DNA of 64,000 bases, taken from assembly GCA_963799365.1 (NCBI GenBank), contig CAWCWV010000014.1, forward strand, positions 41,521-105,520. The letters are read 5' to 3'. The notes under the pieces were generated by a model. That model saw nothing but the letters and a program-made list of their open reading frames with translations, was not told where the DNA came from and did no database searches. The stretch comes from Marinirhabdus sp963799365. GTDB lineage: Bacteria > Bacteroidota > Bacteroidia > Flavobacteriales > Flavobacteriaceae. Of this stretch, positions 57,201 to 64,000 are shown one piece after another (position 1 is the stretch's first letter; each line of letters opens with the position of its first letter). Both the position numbers and the translations under genes were made by a program.

Positions 57201-58673
57201 TTAGAGATACTCTTTTTCTAAACTTCTTACAACTTTGTTTGATAAAGTTCTATTTATTTGAACTGTATCTAAAAGTTTAACATAATTCACTTTAGCTCCA
57301 AAAGAATCAGCCAAACATACAAAACGCAGTGTTTCTAATTCATTTATTTTTTCTTGCAGTTCTAATCGACTGATTTGATTTTGTAATCTAGCTCTAAGAG
57401 TATCTCCTTGATTAATCAAATAAATGTATTCTAATAGAAGCCCTTTATTTCCGAACTTTAACCATGATTCCTCGAAATCAGTAAACTTTAAATCCTTCTT
57501 ATAGTTAGATAGACTTTCATAGATAGTTTTAGCTTCTGTTTTATTAAATGCTAGTTCTAAGTCTCTAAAATTATAATCAGCACCAAGAGTAACTCTATTC
57601 CAATCTTCCTGCCTAATAGTAATCAAAAATTGAAGATTCTTTTTCGCAGATAAGTGTTGAAGCAAATCATTCCAGTAAACATCTTGAGGTTTTATATCTA
57701 TATAAATTAATACTGGAAATAATAATTCTTTACACAGGGCATTTAAACTATTTATAGTTTCATATAATTCATTATAATTATTTGATAGTTTTAATTCATA
57801 TGAGCTATTTGTATCTGAAAAATCATTAACATATCTGTAGGCTAAAGTACTTTTCCCTTGCCCAGAAGCACCATGAACAAATACCACATTAGATTCTTTA
57901 AAGGCTTTATCAATTGTAGATAGTTTTTCGGTTCTAGTAATATCTAAATTTGATAGAATATGTTCATATCTTGACGATACACCATAATAAAACTCTTTTT
58001 TTAATTGAGCCGAATTAATTTCACTCAAAGTTCTATTAATAAAAGGTAAAATGGTATTGCCAAATTGATTTACAAATGACTTTTGCTCATTTAAGAAAAC
58101 CCCTATAGAATCTAAGCTAGAGATTATTTTTTTAGTGTCAATTCTCCCTTGTTCTTCAGCAGATTTATAAACCCAAAAGATTAATAATTCAATAGCTACA
58201 AGTGGATTTGTAAAAGGTCTAATATCATTTAGCATCCTTATAATTTCCTGATACAATGTTTCTTCATCAACCTTCTCAGGAATTACATAGTTTTTTAATA
58301 TTCTATCAATTTTCGATGAATCAAAACCTTTTTTATGCAGTTTATTTGATAGTTTACACTTATCAATAAGCTCATTACTAATATCTCCAAATGAAACTAA
58401 TTTTAGTATGGCTTTATCCTGATTCTCTAGTAACTTATTTGCTCTCTTAAAAAAAGAATCTTTCTTAGAAAATAAGTCATTAAAAACTAAAGTTTTAGAT
58501 TTATTTTTAACTTGTATAATTTCTAAATAATTTCCTTTTTCATCAATAATATCCAAATCCTCGTATAGTCCTTCAGGCTTGAATGTGTATTTTTTGTTAT
58601 AGGCTTTAAGTATTCTATATAATGAATATACAAATTGTGTTCTATAACCTTTCAATGCTGAAATTGCACTCAT
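57201..58673 (-). CDS. Nuclease and NTPase fragment of the STAND protein
   Basis: 490 residues with ATG 58673. It holds the whole nuclease motif set and the Walker A (G268 to T276) and Walker B region. It ends in VVRSLEKEYL before the first frameshift. The truncated form would keep nuclease and ATPase but lack the sensor part. Confidence 0.65.
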   Translation of the reverse strand: MSAISALKGYRTQFVYSLYRILKAYNKKYTFKPEGLYEDLDIIDEKGNYLEIIQVKNKSKTLVFNDLFSKKDSFFKRANKLLENQDKAILKLVSFGDISNELIDKCKLSNKLHKKGFDSSKIDRILKNYVIPEKVDEETLYQEIIRMLNDIRPFTNPLVAIELLIFWVYKSAEEQGRIDTKKIISSLDSIGVFLNEQKSFVNQFGNTILPFINRTLSEINSAQLKKEFYYGVSSRYEHILSNLDITRTEKLSTIDKAFKESNVVFVHGASGQGKSTLAYRYVNDFSDTNSSYELKLSNNYNELYETINSLNALCKELLFPVLIYIDIKPQDVYWNDLLQHLSAKKNLQFLITIRQEDWNRVTLGADYNFRDLELAFNKTEAKTIYESLSNYKKDLKFTDFEESWLKFGNKGLLLEYIYLINQGDTLRARLQNQISRLELQEKINELETLRFVCLADSFGAKVNYVKLLDTVQINRTLSNKVVRSLEKEYL

Positions 58674-58686
58674 ATTTTAATAAAAA

Positions 58687-59184
58687 TTATTTCTTGATTC
58701 CTTTATCTTTCAGATACATTTCTGTTATTTCTTCCTTAAAGTCTTTAACTTGTTCTCGTACATTCCAATTAATAAACTCATTAATATTCTCTCTCATTCC
58801 TTTTCTAGTTGTATTTTCAAGTTTATCTTTCCAAATCTCTAAAGATTTATTCATTTTCAACCAAACTATTTTTCTACTAGATTCTTTATTATCATTTGAC
58901 CTGACTTTGCTGAAATGCAGCCCCCAAAAACTAAATATGTTTTCATCCTTCATACCTATTGAATTTTGATGCATTCTATGAAACGCTTCTAAGATTGTCC
59001 CCTTAAATAGGTCTTCATAGAAAAGTTCAGCTGATGTTTTAGCCACATTATTATTTATTGCCCAAAGTGTTCCTATATACCCTTTTGCTCCTACCGCAAG
59101 AAAGGACTCGGAAATATCAGTCCAAGACCAACAAGTATTTTTAAATATGAATGGTGAATGTCCTGAAGCTAAATGACGAAACAA
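58687..59184 (-). CDS. CHAT peptidase C-terminal fragment (catalytic Cys part)
   Basis: 165 residues as counted from TTG 59184. It contains the CHAT Cys region FKNTC18WSWTDISESFLAVGAKGYIGTLWAINNNVAKTSAELFYEDL and WGLHF, then a coiled helical tail. The frame begins just after an in-frame TAA, so it has no natural start. Confidence 0.6.
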   Translation of the reverse strand: MFRHLASGHSPFIFKNTCWSWTDISESFLAVGAKGYIGTLWAINNNVAKTSAELFYEDLFKGTILEAFHRMHQNSIGMKDENIFSFWGLHFSKVRSNDNKESSRKIVWLKMNKSLEIWKDKLENTTRKGMRENINEFINWNVREQVKDFKEEITEMYLKDKGIKK

Positions 59185-59369
59185 AGCTTAGAATGGGATC
59201 CTAACACTTAATATAACAAGAACTATCTACGATTACTCTCTTGCCTGTGTTTTTATCCTTCCTTTTTGTCAGGTGATTATTCATGTCTGTGAAAACATAC
59301 TGAGGATATCTTTAGATTTAAGTTCCTTGCTTCTCCAAATATAACCATCGAAATTTCTAAAAAATCTTT

Positions 59370-60587
59370 TTATAGTTCTGGGAGTATGTCTTGATAGGGA
59401 GATAAAGCAAAAGTAGCTACTTCATCATACACTATAGTGTGTTTTACACCATCTCTATCTTTAAAAGTTTCTGTAATTCTGGTTCCTTCAATTTCACCAC
59501 CGTGGCTACATATATGAAGTATACTATATGGATACTCTTTAATATGATTATCAAGATTAAAAACCGTAGCATTTTTACCAATCAAAGATTTGACAAATAG
59601 ATTTTGATTTTCTAAATATTCAATTACACAATCAGTTTCTTCATCTTGGAATTCTTGCGGGGAAAAAACTATTGCACTTGGGCTTTCAGAAAAACTATCT
59701 ATCTGGATGTTATTAAATAAAAAGAAATCAGGGAGTAATTGAAGATTCACATGAGTAACAGGAATCTGGTTTTTTATAATTAGTCCATAAGGAGCTCCTT
59801 TAGTAAAGAAAGTTACGTATTCATATTTCATAAAATCAATATGCTCAATCGAAGGGTATATTAGTGCACTTAAATCATTAAAAGCATTTTGGTCTTCATT
59901 TCCTTCAGATGCTTTCTCTTTCCACTTCTCAATTAGTAATCTGTATTTTGACGTATCAACATCGGGTAAATCTATTAATCTTAAATTAGCATTGACTGAT
60001 GTTGCATAGCTTATAGCCAACGGCAAACTAGAACTATCAACTTTCTCAACTACAATTAACCCCCCTTCAATATTATCAACAACTGAAACATTGTCTTCAT
60101 TTTCATTAATTGTAAGCATTAAGTCATTTTCTATCGCAGTATAAAGAGCATTATAAGCATCATCACTCTTACAAGAAAGGTAACCTGATTTTTCAACTAA
60201 ATGGCTTAGGCTAAAGTCTACATCGCCAATGCTATCTATATATATTGTGTTATAATCATCTAAAAAATCTAAATAGCTTATTTGATTCTCGGATAGACCT
60301 ACAATGATTAAATACTCGCATCCTTTTAATCGTTTTAATGAGTTGTGTGTTTTAATATTAAAATCACTTGAGCGAACTCTACTTATATAATGCTCATCAA
60401 TTTCTCCATCAGCTAATTTTGTATCATCAAATTCTTTTGTATTTGAAGTAACTTCAGCAAACAGAAAAGTAGGAGTATAAAATCCTTTTGCACATAGATA
60501 ACTAAGAACAATTGCTGACAACAAGGGTTTCTGATAGCTAGTGATAATAAAAAACTTTGAATTTATTTCAGGAGGAGATGTATTCAT
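59370..60587 (-). CDS. CHAT peptidase N-terminal fragment (catalytic His part)
   Basis: 405 residues with ATG 60587. Residues 1-330 are an unassigned region; H362 of SILHICSHGGEIEG is the CHAT catalytic His. Ends in SPYQDILPEL before the first lesion. It is the first gene of the defence-like operon. Confidence 0.6.
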   Translation of the reverse strand: MNTSPPEINSKFFIITSYQKPLLSAIVLSYLCAKGFYTPTFLFAEVTSNTKEFDDTKLADGEIDEHYISRVRSSDFNIKTHNSLKRLKGCEYLIIVGLSENQISYLDFLDDYNTIYIDSIGDVDFSLSHLVEKSGYLSCKSDDAYNALYTAIENDLMLTINENEDNVSVVDNIEGGLIVVEKVDSSSLPLAISYATSVNANLRLIDLPDVDTSKYRLLIEKWKEKASEGNEDQNAFNDLSALIYPSIEHIDFMKYEYVTFFTKGAPYGLIIKNQIPVTHVNLQLLPDFFLFNNIQIDSFSESPSAIVFSPQEFQDEETDCVIEYLENQNLFVKSLIGKNATVFNLDNHIKEYPYSILHICSHGGEIEGTRITETFKDRDGVKHTIVYDEVATFALSPYQDILPEL

Positions 60588-60808
60588 ATATAAATAATGT
60601 TTGGTTAGTTAATATCAAGTATCTTTTTTTTTAAAAAACGGATATTACACAAATTCTCACTACAATATAGATTTAAAAAATAGAATTGATGTTGAGCTAA
60701 ATTTATAATGTTAAAGTATAATTCCGATTATAGTTAGAAAAAGCAGGCTCTTTTTATTTCTTGAAATAGTTAAGACTAAATTATTTAAGAAATAAAAATT
60801 AAGATAAT

Positions 60809-60835
60809 AGTTTCACTATTATTAGAAGTGAAACT
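60809..60835. repeat. Inverted repeat, TTTCACT-based
   Basis: AGTTTCACT (60809-60817) and AGTGAAACT (60827-60835), 9 bases apart. Shares TTTCACT with the next repeat. Confidence 0.6.
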
Positions 60836-60903
60836 TTTTATTTTATATTAAATATTGATTATCAATTACTTACTGTATTTAAGCGTTTAGATCCGCAATT
60901 TTG

Positions 60904-60936
60904 TTTCACTTTTATTAAAAAATAATAAAAGTGAAA
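60904..60936. repeat. 14-bp-arm inverted repeat next to the recombinase gene
   Basis: TTTCACTTTTATTA (60904-60917) and its exact complement TAATAAAAGTGAAA (60923-60936) with five A between. It lies about 12 bases upstream of the -7 box and could be an operator or a recombination site. Confidence 0.65.
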
Positions 60937-60947
60937 TAAATATTTAT

Positions 60948-60955
60948 TATCTTTG
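60948..60955 (+). promoter_or_regulatory. -7 box (TATCTTTG) of the small recombinase gene
   Basis: Consensus TAnnTTTG, ATG at 60975; the inverted repeat lies directly upstream, where a repressor would block it. Confidence 0.5.
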
Positions 60956-60974
60956 AATTTAAAATTTTAGAGAC

Positions 60975-61537
60975 ATGAGTATTAAAGGTTCTGTTACAAC
61001 AAGTGATTATTTGAATTTTGATTCTACACTTAATAAAGCGGTGAAACTTATTAAGAATGACAAAAACTACAAATTAGGATTTCTGGTAGTGTTAGGTATA
61101 AATTCTGGATTACGTATATCAGACATCCTATCTTTAAAGTTTAGTGACTTGGAAGGTGATTCAATTACATTACTAGAAAAAAAGACCAATAAGAAACGTA
61201 TTATTAGGATTAACGATAATATTAAAGATGCATTTGAGCTTTTAAAGACCAGAACCGAAAATCACGAAGGTTATATTTTTACTTCAAACCAAAATACCGT
61301 TTACAGCAGACAATACGTAAACCGTAAACTCAAAGACTACTTTGGAACTAAGAAATTATCGGTTTCCTCACATTCACTTAGAAAGACTTTGGTCGTCAAG
61401 TGTACCTTAACAACAACGAGACTGATAAAGCACTTCTTTATTTATCTGACCTGTTTAACCATTCGTCACCTTCCATTACAAAAAGGTACTTAGGTATTAG
61501 ACAAGAAGAATTGGATGATATTTATATGAGTCTTTAA
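60975..61537 (+). pseudogene. Small tyrosine recombinase, frameshifted
   Basis: Read with one added base near 61388-61390 the frame runs to TAA 61537 (187 residues). Motifs: R in NSGLRISDILSL; HSLRKT; then, in the other frame, FGRQVYLNNNETDKALLYLSDLFNHSS and Tyr in KRYLGIRQEEL. All catalytic residues would be present in the repaired protein, as in small XerC/D-like or integron-like recombinases without an N-terminal arm domain. Its apparent ORF stops at 61493. Confidence 0.7.
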
Positions 61538-61953
61538 GAGAGCTTGTATATCGCTATCGAAATAGCAATTAGGACAAACGATAAATATATAGCACGTTTA
61601 TCCATATTTGTAGCATCCGCCTTATTTAATGTGATGATGCCACTTATTCCAATTACTACCATTAAAAACCCAGTAATAAAAATCATTAGTGGATGAAACA
61701 GGACAAGAATTAAAATTCCAATAGATACTAGAACACAAAAGATAGAGTGAGCAACATAATTGAATCCAGACCTTTCAGAATTCATCTCATAAGTTTGAGC
61801 TTCGGTAAATATTGAGTTAAATAAATCAATTTCATCTTGTGTCATTTCTTCTGGTGCGTGGATTTGCTTTAATCTTAAAAAAGGCTCAATTAATTTTAGA
61901 CTCTCCTTACTGATATTATTGAAGTCTATAAATTCAACATTTGGAGCATTCAC
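61534..61953 (-). CDS. Membrane part of SHOCT-type protein (fragment)
   Basis: 139 residues counted from GTG 61953, two hydrophobic helices near the C-terminus (about 73-95 and 101-118). The frame is open further upstream (SLKSFQDNKGEF). Probably the second part of the SHOCT protein. Confidence 0.5.
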   Translation of the reverse strand: MNAPNVEFIDFNNISKESLKLIEPFLRLKQIHAPEEMTQDEIDLFNSIFTEAQTYEMNSERSGFNYVAHSIFCVLVSIGILILVLFHPLMIFITGFLMVVIGISGIITLNKADATNMDKRAIYLSFVLIAISIAIYKLS

Positions 61954-62144
61954 AAATTCACCCTTATTATCTTGAAATGATTTTAAGCTAACTCTTTTTT
62001 TGTTAGAATCAACATTCTTACTATCAACTTTGCATGTTTATCCTCATTAAAAATTTCGTCTTTAAGAATAACGAATTCGGCTTCTGTAATTGCATTTGAT
62101 TTTAGCAATTCATCTAATTCTACAAGTCTCGAAATTTTACTCAT
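61534..62144 (-). pseudogene. SHOCT-domain and membrane protein, one frameshift
   Basis: From ATG 62144 a SHOCT-like motif reads LVELDELLKSNAITEAEFVILKDEIF, with lesion in the T3/A3 run near 62029-62031 (one A too few). Repair gives about 204 residues with charged linker and two helices. Function unknown; SHOCT domains mostly promote oligomerisation. It is convergent with the recombinase gene, whose stop overlaps. Confidence 0.55.
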
Positions 62145-62261
62145 ACTTTATAAATTATCTACCAATAAAATTATCTGATAGAATTTGAAGTATAAATATA
62201 CAAATAGTTGGGATATATCGTAACCATCTCAAAACAGAGATATAGCCATCTTGTTTGCTTG

Positions 62262-62486
62262 ATGGATAAATCAGACAAAATATACTTAGAACGTATCGGT
62301 AAGAACATTGCAAAAGCTCGAAAAAAGAATAAGCTAAAGCAAGTTGATGTTTGTGCAGAGCTTAAAATGGATAAACCTTATTTATCCAGTATTGAAAATG
62401 GAAGACAGAATCCAACACTCTTAACTTTAAAGAAGCTTGCCGATGCAATTGGTGTAGATGTTGAAGTATTTTTGCATTGTCGATAA
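62262..62486 (+). CDS. XRE family HTH regulator
   Basis: 74 residues from ATG 62262 (MDKSDKIYLERIGKNIAKARKKNKLKQVDVCAEL), preferred over 62208 as it starts the Cro/CI HTH. Motif: KQVDVCAELKMDKPYLSSIENGRQNPTLLTLKKLADAIGV. A DNA-binding regulator of the island, possibly of the divergent SHOCT gene or the convergent Abi-type gene. The frame is intact. Confidence 0.85.
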   Translation: MDKSDKIYLERIGKNIAKARKKNKLKQVDVCAELKMDKPYLSSIENGRQNPTLLTLKKLADAIGVDVEVFLHCR

Positions 62487-62487
62487 T

Positions 62488-63714
62488 TTACCACTCAAAT
62501 AAGTCAAAGTTTGGATTTTCTCTAATAAATTCTGAAAAAGCATCATTAGGATGTTCTACAAGATTTATTATAGTACCGTAAAGTGGAATATTATGTATCA
62601 TTCTGTATTTTGTCAAAAATAAATATCCACTTCTATTTTCTTCTTTCCAATCTTCTCGAAAATACCACTACTACCACCAAAACCAATTCTGAAATTATAA
62701 TATAGAAGTAATTGTTCTTCATTAGATAATTGCGCCCTAAGAGTGTTAAGATTTAATTCTAAAGTTTCTTTGCTAATTAATCCGTTAGTAAAAATTACTA
62801 TGTAATTGTTTTACGGTTTGACATAAATGACGATAGTAGTGAGCTAGTCTTGAAGAATGCCCAGAAAATGGTACAAATCTAAATGAACTATATACAGATG
62901 TATTTTCAGATTCATACCAGAATTTAATTTTTGTTCCTTTATTTCTACTTAAGCTTATTCTGACAGCATCGATTCTTTCCTTAATTTCATTGGCAATTTT
63001 ATGTTGTCTAGCATCTTTCGTATTCAAGTGAACATAATTACTATTTGAACCCCAAAAGAAAATTTTATAAGCCAATTCATTAGCATTTTTATTTGAGAGC
63101 TTATTCTTAAATCTCTCATTGATTTGATTTGTAATATGAAGTATATAATGTAAGTCTTTTATCATTAGCATGAAACATCTTCTACCTTGAACTCTGTTTT
63201 TTTCTATTGTATAATCAGGTTCATTAACAGTTCTTCTAAAGAGATTTCTTTTCTTATTACTGATAATTTTAAAAACAGCATCATTAAGTTTTAAACTATC
63301 TGAAAGATTTTCATACATTTTAAATACGATAAATGAATCATTATAGAAAGATTCAAAACGATAACTGTCAATTTTAAACGCTTCTACATTTCTAATATGT
63401 AAGTCTAACATTTTGTAGAAATGGTCAGTCGTCTGTTGCGTATGAATTTGTTTTTTTACTTGCTCATTCACTTGATACTGTACATAAAATGCAAGGAAAG
63501 TGAGTAGGGCAGCAGCGATTGCAATAATTGGATTTAGAAATCCGCCAACTGTATCACCCAAAACCCCTAGATTTTGGAAATTATAATTATCAGAAACGTA
63601 TGGTAATAGTAATATTGAAAATCCGATACAAGCAATCCCTATAAATAAAATGCTTAACCAAGAACCTAACCAGTAGATTTTTTTATCATAGGGTTCGTTA
63701 TTTTGCGTCTGCAT
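62488..63714 (-). pseudogene. Phage abortive infection-type membrane protein, two frameshifts
   Basis: 309-residue ORF to 62785; the frame then shifts. Repair (one base too many in the A5 run 62790-62794, and one too few near 62650-62660) extends it to a stop at 62488, ending in RMIHNIPLYG...NPNFDLFEW. Order: two membrane helices (about 15-35 and 55-75), a charged linker and a C-terminal region like 'putative phage abortive infection protein' (PF16872-like; DHFYKMLDLHIRNVE). Broken but otherwise family-like. Confidence 0.6.
62785..63714 (-). CDS. Abi-type membrane protein, apparent ORF
   Basis: 309 residues from ATG 63714, with two membrane helices near the N-terminus and DHFYKMLDLHIRN. It stops early by frameshift (NFY); the downstream part continues in other frames. 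Confidence 0.6.
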   Translation of the reverse strand: MQTQNNEPYDKKIYWLGSWLSILFIGIACIGFSILLLPYVSDNYNFQNLGVLGDTVGGFLNPIIAIAAALLTFLAFYVQYQVNEQVKKQIHTQQTTDHFYKMLDLHIRNVEAFKIDSYRFESFYNDSFIVFKMYENLSDSLKLNDAVFKIISNKKRNLFRRTVNEPDYTIEKNRVQGRRCFMLMIKDLHYILHITNQINERFKNKLSNKNANELAYKIFFWGSNSNYVHLNTKDARQHKIANEIKERIDAVRISLSRNKGTKIKFWYESENTSVYSSFRFVPFSGHSSRLAHYYRHLCQTVKQLHSNFY

Positions 63715-63845
63715 AGATTTTATAATTTGGTCAATTTATTACAAATTAAGCAAATTATAAATGGCTAGTATGGTTTCATAACTTAGAAAAACTATTTCCT
63801 AATTCTTTTTGTAACTTGCGGAGCAATATTAGTAATGTGAGCTTA
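63715..63845. other. Short AT-rich region before the right island end
   Basis: 131 bases, no coding frame; the likely promoter region of the Abi-type gene. Confidence 0.35.
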
Positions 63846-63865
63846 GTTACCCTATGGGTTACCCT
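63846..63865 (+). other. Right arm-type site: two GTTACCCT boxes
   Basis: GTTACCCT at 63846-63853 and 63858-63865 with ATGG between, the same as at 49953-49972. About 62 bp from the attR core. Confidence 0.6.
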
Positions 63866-63927
63866 AGAAAACTGAACCATTGTAAAGTACTATAAACACT
63901 AGGTTTAAAGAATTTGAGGTAGAACCT

Positions 63928-63942
63928 TTCCTCTCTGCAAAA
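63928..63942 (+). other. attR core of the genomic island (TTCCTCTCTGCAAAA)
   Basis: Identical to 49830-49844. No tRNA gene surrounds this copy, as expected of the displaced target. Confidence 0.88.
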
Positions 63943-63944
63943 GG

Positions 63945-63972
63945 AAACCAGCAACTAATGTTGCTGGTTTTT
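63945..63972 (+). terminator. Terminator that originally followed tRNA-Ser
   Basis: AAACCAGCAAC (63945-63955) pairs with GTTGCTGGTTT (63960-63970), then Ts. It lies right after attR, so before island entry it would have followed the tRNA by about ten bases. Confidence 0.75.
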
Positions 63973-64000
63973 CATTTCAAAATTAAAGCCGAGCTTGCTC

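Larger units (their letters stand above)
54684..58673 (-). pseudogene. Nuclease-STAND NTPase (Avs-like), split by two frameshifts
   Basis: About 1330 residues when joined. N-terminal PD-(D/E)xK/DUF4297-like nuclease (about 1-110): SALKGYRTQFVYSLYRIL, D39/D41 and E51-I-I-Q54-V-K56. Central NTPase: Walker A G268-GASGQGKST, Walker B IYID326, then TIRQEDW. A helical C-terminal part follows. The first shift lies in a T5/A5 run at 57214-57218 (the next frame reads LTGLHPIRSEIL), the second in the C4/G4 run at 56038-56041 or close by. Plan matches Avs-type antiphage STAND proteins. The CHAT gene precedes it by 13 bases. Confidence 0.65.
58687..60587 (-). pseudogene. CHAT (caspase-like) peptidase gene, broken in its centre
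   Basis: The 60587-59370 part ends in the CHAT His region (LHICSHGGEIEG, H362) and 58687-59184 has the Cys region (NTCWSW). Between them (59185-59369) pieces of all three frames look coding: LIKRFFRNFDGYIW, then PQYVFTDMNNHLTKRKDK, then DPILS. At least three shifts (near 59371, 59301-59310, 59182-59187) and a TAG at 59201-59203 are needed to join. The intact form would be a His/Cys CHAT protease of about 630 residues, upstream of the STAND gene. Confidence 0.65.
60588..60974. other. 387-bp intergenic region between divergent operons, with two inverted repeats
   Basis: Very AT-rich. It holds two inverted repeats based on TTTCACT (60809-60835 and 60904-60936) and a -7 box of the recombinase gene (60948). 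No coding frame. It is likely the control region for the CHAT-STAND operon and the recombinase. Confidence 0.5.
49830..63942. mobile_element. 14.1-kb genomic island integrated at tRNA-Ser
   Basis: Bounded by 15-bp att repeats (attL inside the tRNA 3' end, attR at 63928). Next to attL lies a tyrosine integrase gene. Paired GTTACCCT boxes stand inside both ends. Cargo: DNA-polymerase-like, HTH, CHAT plus STAND operon, second recombinase, XRE regulator and an abortive-infection-type protein. No conjugation, capsid or terminase gene was seen. Most cargo genes carry frameshifts or stops. Confidence 0.9.

Noticed and set aside
49845..63927. Prophage
   Set aside because: No capsid, portal, terminase or tail gene was seen; integrase plus cargo fits an island.
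49845..63927. Integrative conjugative element
   Set aside because: No relaxase or transfer genes (Tra/Mob) in the interval.

Overview
The window looks like a chromosomal piece of a member of the Flavobacteriaceae (Bacteroidota). The signs are an AT-rich sequence, SusC/SusD and other TonB-dependent receptors, a type IX secretion sorting domain, promoters of the TAnnTTTG (-7) type, a class I ribonucleotide reductase with the ATP-cone on NrdB, and an IS3 element. No species is claimed.

Positions 1-49,750 are ordinary core genome with intact genes. In order: end of a HupE/UreJ-like gene; dCMP-deaminase-like protein and a C-terminal processing protease; MarC; DUF3109 protein; a lipoprotein; a T9SS-secreted protein; nrdA/nrdB; a PiT phosphate transporter with a translationally coupled DUF6503 protein; a MORN/YwqK-like protein; a beta-helix lipoprotein plus TonB receptor pair; dGTPase; dxs; tadA; a cold-shock protein; aspS; a susCD pair; a complete IS3 element (29792-31184) inserted just behind susD; a TetR-TolC-MFP-RND efflux operon; a polyprenyl diphosphate synthase; sucA-sucB; a two-component system; a retropepsin-like protein, TatD and asparaginase.

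Positions 49,755-63,942 are a genomic island. A tRNA-Ser(GGA) gene ends at 49839, and its last bases plus the next few (TTCCTCTCTGCAAAA) recur at 63928-63942, followed by what is probably the tRNA's original terminator. A tyrosine integrase gene lies just inside the left end. Both ends carry the same pair of GTTACCCT boxes. The cargo is: a large unknown gene, an excisionase-like HTH protein, a protein with family-A DNA polymerase motifs A, B and C, and a putative defence operon. That operon holds a CHAT-peptidase-like protein followed by a nuclease-STAND NTPase. A second small tyrosine recombinase, a SHOCT/membrane protein, an XRE regulator and a phage-abortive-infection-type membrane protein complete the island.

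Nearly every larger cargo gene is broken by an in-frame stop or single-base frameshift, while flanking reading frames stay open and family-like. No such lesions were seen in the 49 kb of core genome. The island is therefore either recently decaying or badly sequenced; this cannot be decided from the sequence alone.

The most novel items are the CHAT plus nuclease-STAND pair, the small PolA-like protein, a 268-bp inverted-repeat element whose end supplies the dxs stop codon, and eight perfect heptamer repeats filling the tadA leader.
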